Shown: positions 22,986 through 34,251, counted from the first letter of the stretch. The stretch is 64,000 bases of DNA from Ceratothoa steindachneri (GCA_963969495.1 OZ018321.1:71400286-71464285); one strand, 5' to 3'. Made by a program: numbers and translations. The notes: a model not told the origin generated them from the sequence alone.

Positions 22986-24441
22986 TCTGCCATAAAACTC
23001 CTCTTGTACGATTTTTACTTTCGCTTCTTCTTCCGCGCGCGCAACCTTACTCTCCCAGTTCTTTTTTTTCTTAAACTGGTCGTGAGAAAGATTGAAGCAC
23101 GAATCTGGGCATATTTCTATGAGGCCATTTTTTAGTGATGTGAGTATTTCATATTCTTGTGCATCACAATCGTATTGCCATTTGTACGTGCCTCTGATCA
23201 TGCCTTCAATTATTTCCTTCACTTTTGCTAGTCTAGGTAATGGAGCCGATGGTGTAGGCGTACATTCTCATATTGAGGTTTTGCCTTTTCTTGGGTTTCT
23301 GATTTGCTTGCTCGCTTTTTTGAATGGATTTTTGATTTGGGCCAGTTGGTCTGTTTCGATTCTTACAGGCGTCTCGGACGTACTGGGCGTGTTCAGACAT
23401 GGATCTCTCAAGCTGAATCTGTTCCTTGACGCTGGGGGTGGCTTGCTCCCTGTCTGTATCTGGTATGGGTCTCTTGATAGGGGATTGTCTGTAAACCACA
23501 TAGGTTTCATTCCATTTAGTGTTAACATGTTATTTAGTTTTGTTGCGTAACTCCCCGGTTTGAACACATTGACGAAGTCAGCGTGGATCACGCTCATGAC
23601 TTGGCCAAGTTTCATTGATGGGTGCAGCGGAAGTACTAATTTCTCTCTTTCGTGAGTTTTTGACGCTTGTGCATAGCTCATGTTTGCCTTTCTGTTTTTT
23701 TTTATTCTTGGATGCATCTCTTATTTTCGTTTATTAAGTTTTTCTTAATAAGACATGACATTGAGAGTGCTTGGTGAGTCATATCGCGGTTAAGGCATTT
23801 ATTATGCCCCCGTTAGTGCACCCTTTACAGGTGTGCACGGTACCGGCACATTCAGAACATACTCTGCCTTGAAACTTACCGTCCTTAGTTGTGCGTTGTT
23901 CTATGGTATAACGAGAGAAGCAAACCTGCACAGAGACTAAAGTTTCCCTTTCGATGCATGCTGCCGAGATTTTTATTAGGCCTGCTTATGACGCCTTAGT
24001 AGCCAGCTCGGTCTTTTGGAAAGTGGCCTTAAATAGGTGTGTATACTCTCCTTGATCTCTGTTTCTGAATTTATATATTTTCTCTACCCTAGCCCAGCTT
24101 TGCTTTGCTTCAATTTTTTTATTTAATTCATCCGCATTATGTGAGCCGTCCCAGGAGTCTAAGCGTCGATATATTATTCACCTTTGTGAGGAGACATGCG
24201 GTGGTAGATTGGGCAGTAAGTTAATTTCTTGGAGTTTTGCAGGCGATCTCTTGCTTTGTAGTTTATCGACGTCCTAGTTTTTGTTGCAGATTGCCAAGTA
24301 GCCATAAGACTGGTCTACCAATCGACACAATACAACCCTCACCGTAGAATAAATCGTTTCGATGACTTTTTTCCTTGTTGGGTTGGGACAACGTTCTTTA
24401 ACCCAGAGCGGGATTCTCTTCTCAGTCCTTGGGTCGTCCAT
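22977..24441 (-). pseudogene. LINE ORF1 (RNA-binding, cysteine-rich knuckle region), minus strand
   Basis: The likely start is ATG at 24441 (MDDPRTEKRIPLWVKERCP). The protein runs through VVLCRLVDQSYGYLAI, a SWARVEKIYKFRNRDQGEY segment near 24110-24050 and a cysteine-rich region at about 23920-23760 (FSRYTIEQ, CSECAGTVHTCKGC and so on). This resembles the CCHC knuckles of LINE ORF1 proteins. A basic, glutamine- and proline-rich tail (23717-23233) and a final segment with the WQYDCDAQEYEILTSL string end near 22977. At least two frameshifts or stops are present. The end nearly touches the ORF2 endonuclease, as in bicistronic LINEs. Confidence 0.65.
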
Positions 24442-24900
24442 GACGGCCCGCTAGGGGAGTTGTCTCTCCTTGGAGACTACAAGGTTCCTATCCTAAAAGT
24501 GTTTCTAATTCTCTTTTCTCGGTTATCCTTCTCTGCCGTACCTGGGATAAGTGTCTAACAGAGCCCACCTGCCGGTTCTGACCACTTCACCCGCTATGGG
24601 GATCCCCTTCTTCGCGCCCCCTATAAGGCTTCCTTCTTGGTTCGAACACGTCAGATACAGGTGGTCTCTAAAGACGTTCACTGAGAGAGAAGATATTTGA
24701 ACACGAGATGTGCTCCTGTGTTTTGGAAAGAGGAGATTTCGGGGTGGAGCTCTTGCCTTCGGCAAAGAATCCACGCGCTTGCGCGCTTGTGACTCTTCGA
24801 ATGAAGCTAGTAACTTCAGCTGCCAGAGGTTTAGATGCGTGCAAGACTTTCCTCGACTCCTTATAATCTCAAAAGACGGAGTTTAAATCGGTAGGAGTTT
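24442..24900 (-). other. Probable 5' untranslated region of the minus-strand LINE
   Basis: GC-richer sequence immediately upstream of the ORF1 start. It contains an open frame (24774-24523) that matches no family I know and is probably incidental. Confidence 0.35.
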
Positions 24901-25059
24901 GGGAAATCTCTTGATAGGCGTAAGATAACTCTATACAGGCAAAACGCAGTTGAATGAAATGAAAAGGGTTTTTAGGGGGCATTTATTCCTACTTGCTTGA
25001 AACAAGCTTATCCAGCGAGTGTAATTATTAAACCAATTTTTAAAACAATTTTAATGTTT

Positions 25060-25700
25060 GCCCTTTCTTCTGGATGGGACTGGGTCTACTATGCAAGATC
25101 AAATCCATTAACCTGAGAAAGAAGAAAAAAGATTACCAAGCGATCATCCAGTCAGCAATGGTATATCCATTGATCCCTATGTACACTATTTCAAATAGTA
25201 GAATTACTGAACTGCAGCGAATTCAAAACAAGGCAGTTCAAATAATATCTAACGCAAGATGACGAGACAGAAGAAGACAACGAGACTTACATAGAGAAGT
25301 GAAGATGAAGCCAATTAATAAGATAATAGAGGAATGAGCCAAGAAACTGATTGAGAAAACGCATCAGGAAACAGGAGAGGAAATCACGGATTTGCTAACC
25401 CAAAGAAAGGATGGGGGAGCACATCGCGTCTTCACACATATGCAACAGAGATCGAACAAGAAGAGGGAGAAATTTTCATGGGCTAACTTCAAAAGTTAAA
25501 AAAGAGAAAGAAAGTAAGTAACAAATCAATTACTGTTTTATCAGATGCAGAAAACTTAGAAAGAATTAAAACCAAAAACAGTTATGAGAAAACCTTGCCT
25601 GCAGTAGAAAGAACAACAACAACAACGGTTTCAACGCCTTATAACATTAACAAAAAAAAATATGACATAACATTAAAAAGCAAAGAATGATCACCTGAGA
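25060..25700 (+). pseudogene. 5'-truncated LINE, RT thumb and C-terminus
   Basis: The frame KKKKDYQAIIQSAMVYPLIP, then ITELQRIQNKAVQIISNAR (25130-25260), is the thumb-domain signature of jockey-like RTs (a PPIP-like then LQRIQNKA block). It continues degraded with DLHREVKMKPINKIIEE and AKKLIEKTHQE to about 25500. Upstream RT motifs are absent, as expected for a 5'-truncated insertion. The following AC/AAC-rich sequence to about 25700 may be its 3' end. Confidence 0.7.
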
Positions 25701-26265
25701 CTCAGGCAACTACTAACTTATACTGTCGAATTTAAAAACTAAAGACATTACTAAAACGAAAGAGATTAGCATGACCTCCATGCACCCTGGCATTTAATTG
25801 CAAACCTACTACTTCTTTCCACTTTTTCCTACACTTTTCTTTTATCCTTCATATCTATAGAGCTAAACAATGCATATGTAAGACAGGGGCACTAGAGAAT
25901 GAATGAATAATATATGGATATAATACACACGTTGGTTCGGAACCCACTTATAGCTGTAGGTCCACGACCAACTAAGTCAACTTTCTTGTCTCTTACTCTA
26001 TTTTAATCTTTGCTATTTCTACCTTTTACTATTCCTTTTCGACTCTATCTCCTCCTCATTCTCACTTCTCCAGTAGCCCCGACAGGACACTGGAGGAGTA
26101 GAGAAGGGACCTACTGGGGATTCGGGTCTCCTTCTTTCCCCATCCGGTCATCTAAGGATGACTGAAGGGGGGGGGGGAGCTGGCAATTTTTCTGTCCCTC
26201 CCCCCCACGTTTTCTTTGCTTTGCTTTGCTTTTCTGATTAAGATGACTTCTTATATGTTCAGCCT
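25700..26265. other. Non-coding, CT-rich stretch with opposing G and C runs
   Basis: Possibly the 3' untranslated region of the preceding LINE. At 26167-26178 there is a run of about a dozen G, and at 26200-26207 a run of C about 30 bases away; these could pair in a hairpin. Confidence 0.4.
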
Positions 26266-26269
26266 AGAT

Positions 26270-26850
26270 TGATTTCACTCTTTTCTTTTAACTGGTGTTA
26301 TATACGCTCTCCATATGATTTTGGGGTGCTCCATTTTAAAGGTGCATGATTAAACGCTTCGAAAGGGAGGTGGTTGTCATACCAACATACTTTGAGTTAT
26401 TAGGAAGCTTGCAGTCTTCGTGCGGGCAGTTGAACTCGTAAACTATGTTGGTAGACTTCAGTTTTGAGGAGTCTTGGCAGACATTATTTTTCATGAGGAG
26501 ATTGTCAACTTTTGTCGTTTTATAATATATAATAAGCTGAATCTTGTCCGTTTGACTCTTGACTTTGAAATTAGGCTAACAATCTCCTTAATGTTTTTTT
26601 CATCTATTTTGTAGGCCGATCACATTTGATTTCTATGAAACAGTTTAATGTTATTTTTTAGGTCCTGGTTACTTTCCCTTATATCCGCGACTTTGAATTT
26701 GATTCTTAAAAATGATTGATGTTGTTCAATTTACTCAACGGCCATGAATAAATTCAGGGCAGACAGAGACTGTGAAGCTGCAGTAATTCGTTTTATGAAG
26801 ACTACCTTATAAAGTAAATTCATGGCAAAGGGTCAGAAATATTTTAGAAC
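26270..26850 (-). pseudogene. Penelope-like element, C-terminal region with GIY-YIG endonuclease
   Basis: On the minus strand, text reads DKIQLIIYYKTTKVDNLLMKNN at about 26560-26500. It continues into STNIVYEFNCPHEDC (about 26460-26415) and NNSKYVGMTTTSLSKRL then MHL-NGAP (about 26405-26335). This is the characteristic end of Penelope-like proteins: a conserved YYKxxKxxNLxMKN block followed by a GIY-YIG nuclease with VYxFxCP and KYVGMT as the Y...YVG core. Upstream text (about 26760-26580) is weaker but compatible with the RT C-terminal region. Stops and the lack of a full RT show a truncated, dead copy. Confidence 0.75.
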
Positions 26851-27029
26851 CACCTTATATCTACCACGGACGGGATGATACATGGCCTAGAGACACTTCT
26901 ACTCTACCATTTGCACAAATTATCCGCTGACCAATGTGACTCACCTGCTACATTTTCCCATCCATCATCAGAGCTTGGCTATCCGGTTTTCCTTAAAAAC
27001 CTCATTACCTGCGCTTGTGTGTCGCTCTA

Positions 27030-28560
27030 CACAGCTCATCCTCTCCTACCCATTCGTCTGCACTCATTCCTCTCCCTAGCACGCCTTTCTGCCTCCTGGA
27101 TGCTCAGGCCCCGTCCAGCAAGGGCATTTCTCGTACACTCCATCCAACCCCTTCTCGGACGCTCATGCTGTCTCCTTCCTATCACTCGAGATCTATATAC
27201 TCTTTTTATCAGCCTTTGATCCTCCTTTCTCTCTGGGTGAGCATTCCATCTAATCACAACTCTATCAGCTCTTTCTAGCAAACTCACTTTACTTCCACAT
27301 CTCTCTCGCACTTTTTCATTTCTCACCCTGTCAATCAAACTCACACCACAAATAATTTTCAAACATTTCATTTCAATAACTTTAACCTTTCTTCTTTTGT
27401 TCGCACTCAACGCCCATGTTTCACATCCATAAAGAGCAATGGGAACCACCACTTTCTCATACAATTTAATTTTCGCCTGCCTGCTCATTCGCTTCCCTTT
27501 CGTGAGACACCTTATCGCACCATATGCTCGCACTCCTTTTTCCATTTGCTGCAATATTTCATTTTCAATCGTTCCATCAGCTGCCAGATCCACACCAAAT
27601 AGTTAAAACACTGCACTTCTTCCAACCTCCTTCCATTTACACTCACTTGTAGCCAACTCATTCCTTCCTTATTGCACCACATTACCTTGCTTTTGCCTTC
27701 ATTCACACTAAGCTTCCTTCTGTCACACACAATCCCAAATGGATCTACCAGTGCCTGTAGTTTCTCTTTTGAGTCAGCCACCAGTACTGAATCATCCGCA
27801 AACGACAATTTTCACTGACTCGTGCTGCACCCTACTCCCCACTTTGTTTTCACCTCTCTCACCACGCTACCCATATACATATTGAACAGCCAGGGTGATA
27901 TGATGCGTCCTTGTCTGAGTCCAGTTTTTACACTGAACCAGTCACCTTCATTTTTCCCAACTCTTACACATACTTTGCAGTCACCCTAAAAGCTTTTGGT
28001 AGCTCTTATTCGCGTGCATTCAATCCCAAGCATGCTCAACATATTCCACATGCCCTTTTAGTCCACTCTGTCATACGCTTTCTTCAGATCCATAAATCTC
28101 ATGTACACACTTCTATTTTTTATAGGTACTTCTCACATGTATTCTTCAAGGTAAAATTCTGATACACACACCATCTCCTCTTCCAACGGCCCCCTTGATC
28201 CTCTCCAATCATACTTCTTGTGAACCTCCTAACTCTTTTACTCAAGACTCATCTATATACCTTTCCAGGCACACTCAGCAGACTTATACTCCTATAACTA
28301 CCACACTCAATTATTTTACCATTTCCCTTGTAAATATGAAGAATCTTCCGGGACACACCACTGGTCAATACATATGATAAACAACCTCGCCAACTACCTT
28401 ACTACACACTCTCCCTCCGTTTTCAGCATCTCACTTGTTAACTTATCCATACCTGCTGACCCTACACTTGTTGTCCTTTTCACTGCCTCTTCCACTTCAT
28501 TTTTGGTAATTCCTTTACTCTCTAATTTTCTCGGATGTTATTTCACCTCTTCAAAAACAT
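27030..28560 (-). pseudogene. LINE reverse transcriptase (minus strand)
   Basis: RT motif A reads YMRFMDLKKAYDRVD (about 28105-28050). A variable-loop segment and CVRVGKNEGDWFSVKTGLRQG follow (about 27985-27920), then SPWLFNMYMG (motif B, about 27905-27870). FADDSVLVADSKEKLQ at about 27805-27760 is motif C with both aspartates kept. Next come the DRRKLSVNEGKSKVM block (27720-27680) and the open frame 27593-27036 with YEKVVVPIALYGCETWAL, the thumb motif. Upstream to 28560 is degraded pre-RT text. The coding 3' half is relatively well kept (186 uninterrupted codons), so this insertion is younger than most here. Clade not assigned. Confidence 0.8.
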
Positions 28561-29220
28561 AACAGCTGTACTATCGTCGATATATAGCAGCAACTTTACA
28601 GGTTTCTACCTACACAAAATTTACTCAGGGCACGTGTCTGATCGGACTGCACCCTTTTCCTATGAAGGTCTAATTTCCGTTGGGAAATGATGGCTAGCTC
28701 TACTAATTCATAAGTTCTAAAGAGGTGATTTGGAGGCAGTAGATTTTAATAATGTCGATGTTCACCCATTAATATTGTTTTTAAATGACTTCACATCAAA
28801 TTTGAATAATGTCTTTTGATTTTTTTATTGAAATTGGTTTAAAGATTTATAACTAATTATTCATCAGACTAAACTTAAGCATATTTCATTCAACTATTCT
28901 TTTCTGAGAGAGACTGTTTTTTTCGCAATACTTGTATCCGTAGAAGAAAGAATGAGAGAGCACATGGCCTTTCGTTTTTAGCTTTCATATACTTTATCTC
29001 GAATAATTATATTAAAAGGAAGTCAATATTTCCCAAATTTATGAAAAATTGGGAGATGACTTGTTATCTTTGGTCAAAATTTACAGTTGGAATTATTAAT
29101 CTGCAACCTTCCTATTCTAGCTTGAGGTGATTTTAATGACAAGCCAGAACTCCATATATTTCCTACAATATATGTGTTCTTTTATTAGTAGATAACCAAG
29201 AGAAACTTATTACAAAAAAA
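28561..29220. other. AT-rich stretch, nothing recognised
   Basis: No coding motif or repeat found between the LINE and the inverted-repeat element. Confidence 0.5.
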
Positions 29221-30129
29221 GGTGATACTTCAGTTTAGGCGCGCACGATAAGGGGCGCTGTTTCTGGTTTACAATTTAAGTCTTATAACGTCAGACGTCA
29301 TAAGGAGAAGTCCCTTATTTCGAAAGTAACCACAAATGTTAATTTAAGGCCAAATGTAGGCGGTGCTATCGTCTTTATTATTTTGATAAACAAGGACGAT
29401 AGCAGCGCTTAATTTAGGCTATTTCCGCCAAAAATTAACATTTTTTAGTTACTTTCGAAATGGAGAGCTTCGCCCCCATACCTCTCACGCACCCTGCAAC
29501 TTTAAAAAACCTCGTAATATTTCTAATTCAAAAAGCTAACTTTAGCTTTAAATCAAAACGCGATTGCTAAATTCGGCAGCGATATCGTCGTCTTAAATTA
29601 TCTAATAATATAATGACTTCGCGGCAAAAGCCAAAGCCCATCTCCAATTTCACTATTATAAACGAGCCGCGCTTCTTTTCCACACCTGTTGCAGATTTTC
29701 ACTTTTAAAATGAGGCAAACATCTATAAAAAGTCTATAGAAAACGTATGTATTAACATCGAACAAACCTAGTTCACGAGAATTGCTCTCTTTTATCTGCT
29801 TGGTTTCAGAGTTGCCAATGTTTGAAATGAGGTTGAATTAAGGGTTGCCAGTGTATGAAAATGATGGTTCAGTTTCACAAAAATAAGTAAACGAAACATA
29901 AAAAATGTAATACATTAGTCATCATAGAAAAATCAATGCATTACTAAAAAATATAATTGAGTAGAAGTTTAGGCATTTAATAATAAAGAATATAGGCTAA
30001 AGACAAAATAACAAAACAAATACAACGCCGTGATTGGCCACATTCGACACTACCGTCTGACGTTATAGGGCCTAGATTGTAGACCAGAAACAGCGTCCTC
30101 TATCGTGCGCTCTTAAACTGAGTATTACC
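29221..30129. mobile_element. Non-autonomous inverted-repeat DNA element (about 909 bp)
   Basis: The first 76 bp (GGTGATACTTCAGTTTAGGC...) and the reverse complement of 30055-30129 (GGTAATACTCAGTTTAAGAG...) match over roughly 70 bp, with clear shared blocks such as CGCTGTTTCTGGT and ATAACGTCAGACG. No transposase is encoded. No target-site duplication was evident, so the superfamily is left open. A second, smaller fold-back sits inside it. Confidence 0.8.
29317..29461. repeat. Fold-back nested inside the inverted-repeat element
   Basis: Perfect 14-bp ends ATTTCGAAAGTAAC (29317-29330) and GTTACTTTCGAAAT (29448-29461), followed inward by further matching blocks (TGTTAATTT with AAATTAACA; GCTATCGTC with GACGATAGC). 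The loop is around 29370-29395. It is either a small MITE inserted in the larger element or part of its sub-terminal structure. Confidence 0.8.
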
Positions 30130-30599
30130 GCGAAAAATATCATTTGGTTAAAAAAAACATCGCAAAAAGATGAGATAAAGATTATTCTTTTAAGAAGAGA
30201 ATACAAGAGCAAATGCTCATTAAATGGTCCTTAAGGATCATGTTTACAAACACTAGCAACGAAAAATACATGAGCAAGTCCATAAAATTTAAATAAAAAA
30301 CAAAAACTGCGATCTAAACTTTTGCTCAACTTCATATATAATGCCATTAGCGATGGCATAACGTTGAAAAATATTTTATCTTTTTCTTGCTTTAATAATA
30401 CTCGTCAAACTAAGCTTCACTTTTGTTTTCTGATAATTATTTGCTATATTGACCAAATTATAACTTTTAAATTTCATTAATGATAATGGATATCAATCCA
30501 TTCTGAATATAGGAATAAAATCTCCCATTTTAACTTTTAATTTAGGCTCTAATTATGTAAAGGAAAACCTATAAAAATCAAATTAAAAGAATTTAATTA

Positions 30600-31514
30600 T
30601 GTGAGGGTTGGTCAATAAGTTTTGCAATTCGGATATAAGGAAACAAAATAGGAGGAAAAGTGTTTTATTATTTTTCAAAATAACTACCCTCCACTTCAAT
30701 GCACTTGCGCCACTTGTCCCTGAGGCATCGAATTCCCGACAACCAGAAATCTCCCGACTGCTGTTCAATCCACTCCTGTACGGCGAGCTAGGCATCTTCA
30801 TCGTCCTTCAACCGGCCTCCATGTAGTGCAGCCTTGAGCAGGCGGAATATAAAGGAGTCGCTAGGGGCCAGATCTGGACTGTAGGGGGATGGATGAGCTC
30901 TTCGAATCCGCACTCGCGCAGGGCAGCTTGTGCAACTCTGGCCTTGTGGACTTTGACGACGTTGAATTCGATCATGGAGCGTGAGGTTTATAGGGATCCA
31001 ACGGGCCCAAATTGTCGTGGATGATGTTGATAACACTTCCACGTGATATTCCAAGTTGTCCCTTGATTTCTTCGACCTTCACCCGTCAATTTTGGAGGAT
31101 CATCCTCTCCACACGGGCCACATTGTCCTCGTTGATCACGTATGATGGGCGTGCTGGACGGGAGTCATCTTCAAGGGACTCACGACCATGGAGGAACTCC
31201 CTATTCCAGCGAGCAATGGTTGCATAGGAAGGGGCGGTATGTTGTACACTGCAACCATGCGTTTAAGAATCTCTTTTGCATTCTTGCCTTCCTTGGTCAA
31301 AAATTTGATCACTGCGCGGTGCTCAACCTTCTCCATTGTTGAAAAACTTGAGACTGACGATCTGCGATCAGCTACTGTTTCTTAAATAGACGAGGCAGGA
31401 GCGTGCGGCTGCAGGTCCTGACTTGTCATAACTTGTCGTAACACCCCCACAAACAGCCATCCCCCTTCCTCTGTTTTGCCTTACTGATTCGCAATACTTA
31501 TTGACCGCCCCTCG
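30600..31514 (-). mobile_element. Internally deleted mariner element
   Basis: The ends are inverted repeats (left GTGAGGGTTGGTCAATAAGT, right in reverse complement CGAGGGGCGGTCAATAAGT) flanked by TA on both sides (30598-30599 and 31515-31516), the mariner target duplication. The length of 915 bp is short against roughly 1.25-1.3 kb for complete mariners. Confidence 0.85.
30640..31336 (-). pseudogene. Mariner transposase, catalytic centre partly deleted
   Basis: The N-terminus starts at ATG 31336 (MEKVEHRAVIKFLTKEGKNA), a mariner helix-turn-helix region. A second HTH and linker (EEIKGQLGISRGSVINIIHD, then GPLDPYKP-like text) follow in other frames. The sequence then jumps to PYSPDLAPSDSFIFRLLKAALHG near 30890-30820, the region of the last catalytic aspartate. 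The stretch holding the first catalytic aspartates is missing, and frameshifts break the frame. The C-terminal LRDKWRKC and EVEGSYFEK-like end can be read to about 30660. The protein cannot be an active transposase; ends and deletion are typical of a non-autonomous derivative. Confidence 0.8.
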
Positions 31515-31519
31515 TAGTT

Positions 31520-32335
31520 CTAAGAAAGATGAATATTCTAACGATTCTAATTTTCTAATTGATGATCCTAATTTACCATAGGGCCCCCCAAACTATCAAT
31601 TTCAGCTGAAATCTTTTTTTAGCTGAAAAACAGTATTCTCTGGTAAATTACAACTATATATAATCCTAGGTTAATTAATCTATTATTCATATTGATGCTT
31701 CTATTAAACAGGATTTTACATAGTTTATATGTAAATCAATAAGACGGGTTTTTGCAATCAAAGAGGAAATATTGCTCTTGGTAAAAATTGACATTCAAAA
31801 TGATCCTTTAAATTGTAAACGATAAAAGAAAAATGCCCGAAACAATGGTCGTAAATCGAGTAATTTAGAGCGTTGAATCGAACACTGATCTCACTCTTTG
31901 AAAGTAAGTGGCTTTAGATTATTATATTTGGATTACTACTAATATTAAGATGGAGTTAATAATAAAGTTACCTTCAACATCTGGCCTCTAGCTAAAATCT
32001 AAGGCCAGTGGATTCTTATAAATATTAACCTAATCTATTATCCTTAGTTTGCTATTTAACTCGGCAGGAATTTATTTTGTTATTTTTATCATATATTTCG
32101 CTAATGAATGTAAAAGATGCTTTTTTGAAATGAGAAACTTTTTTGTTGAGTATAAGTACAGCCTGAAGGTCTGAAACTAGTCGTTTACCTAAGAAGAATA
32201 AAAAAATCCCCTCTTAAAGTATATTATATTACCATTTAACTAACAACGCGTGCACTATGCTAATCCTAATATTAAAACACTGTTTTATTCAATAACGAGC
32301 AAATTAAATGTTAAAAAATACATTGTTAAGGAGCA
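31520..32335. other. AT-rich stretch, nothing recognised
   Basis: No coding motif or repeat of note between the mariner and the fold-back element. Confidence 0.5.
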
Positions 32336-32359
32336 TAAAATTTTATTAAAATGGGATTA

Positions 32360-32392
32360 GTTTCGATATGAAGCATCCCATATCATCTTCAG
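32360..32392 (-). ncRNA. Hammerhead-ribozyme-like core (copy 3) with good stem II
   Basis: The minus strand reads CUGAAGA, then U, then GAUAUG-loop-CAUAUC, then GAAAC. The six-base-pair stem II is perfect, and both core strands (CUGANGA and GAAA) match the hammerhead consensus. Stems I and III and the cleavage site were not identified. A second, diverged copy in the opposite orientation lies at about 32507-32533, in the other arm of a fold-back. Confidence 0.45.
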
Positions 32393-32526
32393 TCGTAAAC
32401 TTTTAAGAAATAAAAAAAAACTGAAATACTACAATATATAATAACAAGCAACTGTTATTATATATTACAATATTTCAGTTTTTTGTCAATTTCTCGTAGT
32501 TTACAACAGAACATGATATGGGAAGC
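32374..32526. repeat. Fold-back (about 70-bp arms, 8-bp loop)
   Basis: The left arm (from 32377, CCCATATCATCTTCAG...) and the reverse complement of the right arm (CCCATATCATGTTCTG...) match along about 70 bp, ending in ATATAATAAC on either side of the loop near 32440-32450. The outer part contains the hammerhead-like block in both arms. Confidence 0.85.
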
Positions 32527-32929
32527 TACATAGTCCTGTTCTAATAAACTATTCCTAATATTTTTTCACTAATGACCGATATACCATTACTACCATAAAA
32601 ATGCATATCCTATTTGACAGTTTTCACCCACTTTATTAACCAGTATGTAATTTTATATTTCTGAAATGGAAAATAATAGTAATTACTTATATTTTCTAAA
32701 TAAGGGTCATGTATCTACTTTTTGCTAATACTGATTTTTTTTCGTTCGTGTTGGTGACACCATAATTAGTGATAGTTCGAAAACTATCGTAAAATTGAGT
32801 TTTATTTTTTCGTTCAATTTTCAGCCCCACCTCTATTTCAACTCTTTAAAAATCCCCCTCTAGCCCCAATTATAGGTAAAAGAGATCAATAAACTCTTGC
32901 AAAATGAGAATAATTTGTCTAAATTTTCA

Positions 32930-33960
32930 TTTCGGCCGTACTTAATTTAAATGAGAATAAAGTTCGTTCGGAGCCGCGTCCTCTTCTACCGTGTAATAGA
33001 GGAGCGAAGCTGTCGCTAGCCTTGTGGAAACGGCGTTGGTCCTCTAGCGTCGAAGCACTGGGGCAATCCGTTCGACCCTGAGCACAATACTTCCGGTGGC
33101 GTCCAGCTCGTCTCGAGTTGGTGACCCATTTGGCGGATACACTGGAACCCGTTTTCGCAGAGGTAAATAGATCAAAGCGGATCATCAAGCTTCAGCAATG
33201 GGGCGACCATAACTCTAGTATCTTGAGGAGCTTCAACCCCCACCATTGATCCTGCTGGCTCGAATTAGATTGAGCCACCTCCAGCTTTATTCCTTCCAGC
33301 CATTTACATATTAATCTCTCTTCACCTCTTTCTTTGCAAGCTTTTCCTACCTATTTTCTAGTCCGGTGCCTAACATCCCAGGCTAGTGGCCAATGGGTTG
33401 AGGTGATATGGCTAGTTTGCTTCTCCCTTTTGGCTCCTGTTGAGTGGGGGGTAATAAACATACCTGCATTCTTCCCCCCTTTATTATTATTTTCATTATC
33501 TAGAGGTTTATTGGATATATGGAGGCTTATGTGCCCTCTCAGCCCCAAAATCAGCAGGTTGCCCTCCCAGTCCTAATTCCTTCAGAAAATATGCGGCTTT
33601 ATATTTTTCAGACAATTTTACTTTCTCTAAGTTCACCAGTTTCTTCATAGATATGCCCTTTGAAAACTTCCTCCTTGCTATTCCGCTTTCAATTCGAGGC
33701 GCTAGCCCTGTATCATCACGCACATAGCCAATCACAACAACATCACATCATGCTCTTCTCGCTTTGAACCCACAGCATACCCACTCAAATTTGCACACAT
33801 CCCGAGGTAGAGTACTAGTGTCTCTAATGTGTGTGTGGGGGGGGGGGTAGGAGACTCACAACCGTATTATCCTATCATCCTGACGCGGATCCACAAAGGA
33901 TTCTACGAACGTTGGTAGATGCCAAAACACAGTGACAATCGGCTCCTGGTGCCTCCAGGC
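32930..33960. other. GC-richer unidentified tract
   Basis: The first 300 bp (to about 33240) are clearly GC-rich and hold a minus-strand open frame (33188-32919) that matches no family I know. The following sequence (33300-33780) has pyrimidine-rich plus-strand text and a minus-strand frame 33735-33508 with lysine-rich content. A poly-G run lies at 33837-33847. Probably old repeat sequence. Confidence 0.3.
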
Positions 33961-34251
33961 TTTCCACCCAATGTCATTCTAATCATTATGTTCAATTCAT
34001 TATCAGGCTTTAGATATTGTGCTGGATGCTAGAGATTGGTAAGGCAACGTACTAATTATTAGCGCAGCTATCTTGAAGGAGGCAAATTTCGCATTTGTTG
34101 GCAATTTCTTTGGGGGACACGTGAGAATAATAAAAATTAACATCGTCTTATAGTTGCCATTAAATACATTTTCTAAATTTTCATTAAATTTTTTCTGTGT
34201 TCTGGGAGAAAAAAATAAGTAATACAGCGCTGTCAGTTTCCTACTGTAGAA

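Noticed and set aside
23092..23550. 152-codon plus-strand frame with hydrophobic segments, possible membrane protein
   Set aside because: It is antisense to the minus-strand LINE ORF1, whose reading fits better in context with its ORF2.
32919..33188. Minus-strand frame in the GC-rich patch as a host gene
   Set aside because: Arg/Ser-rich composition with no motif; probably repeat-derived.
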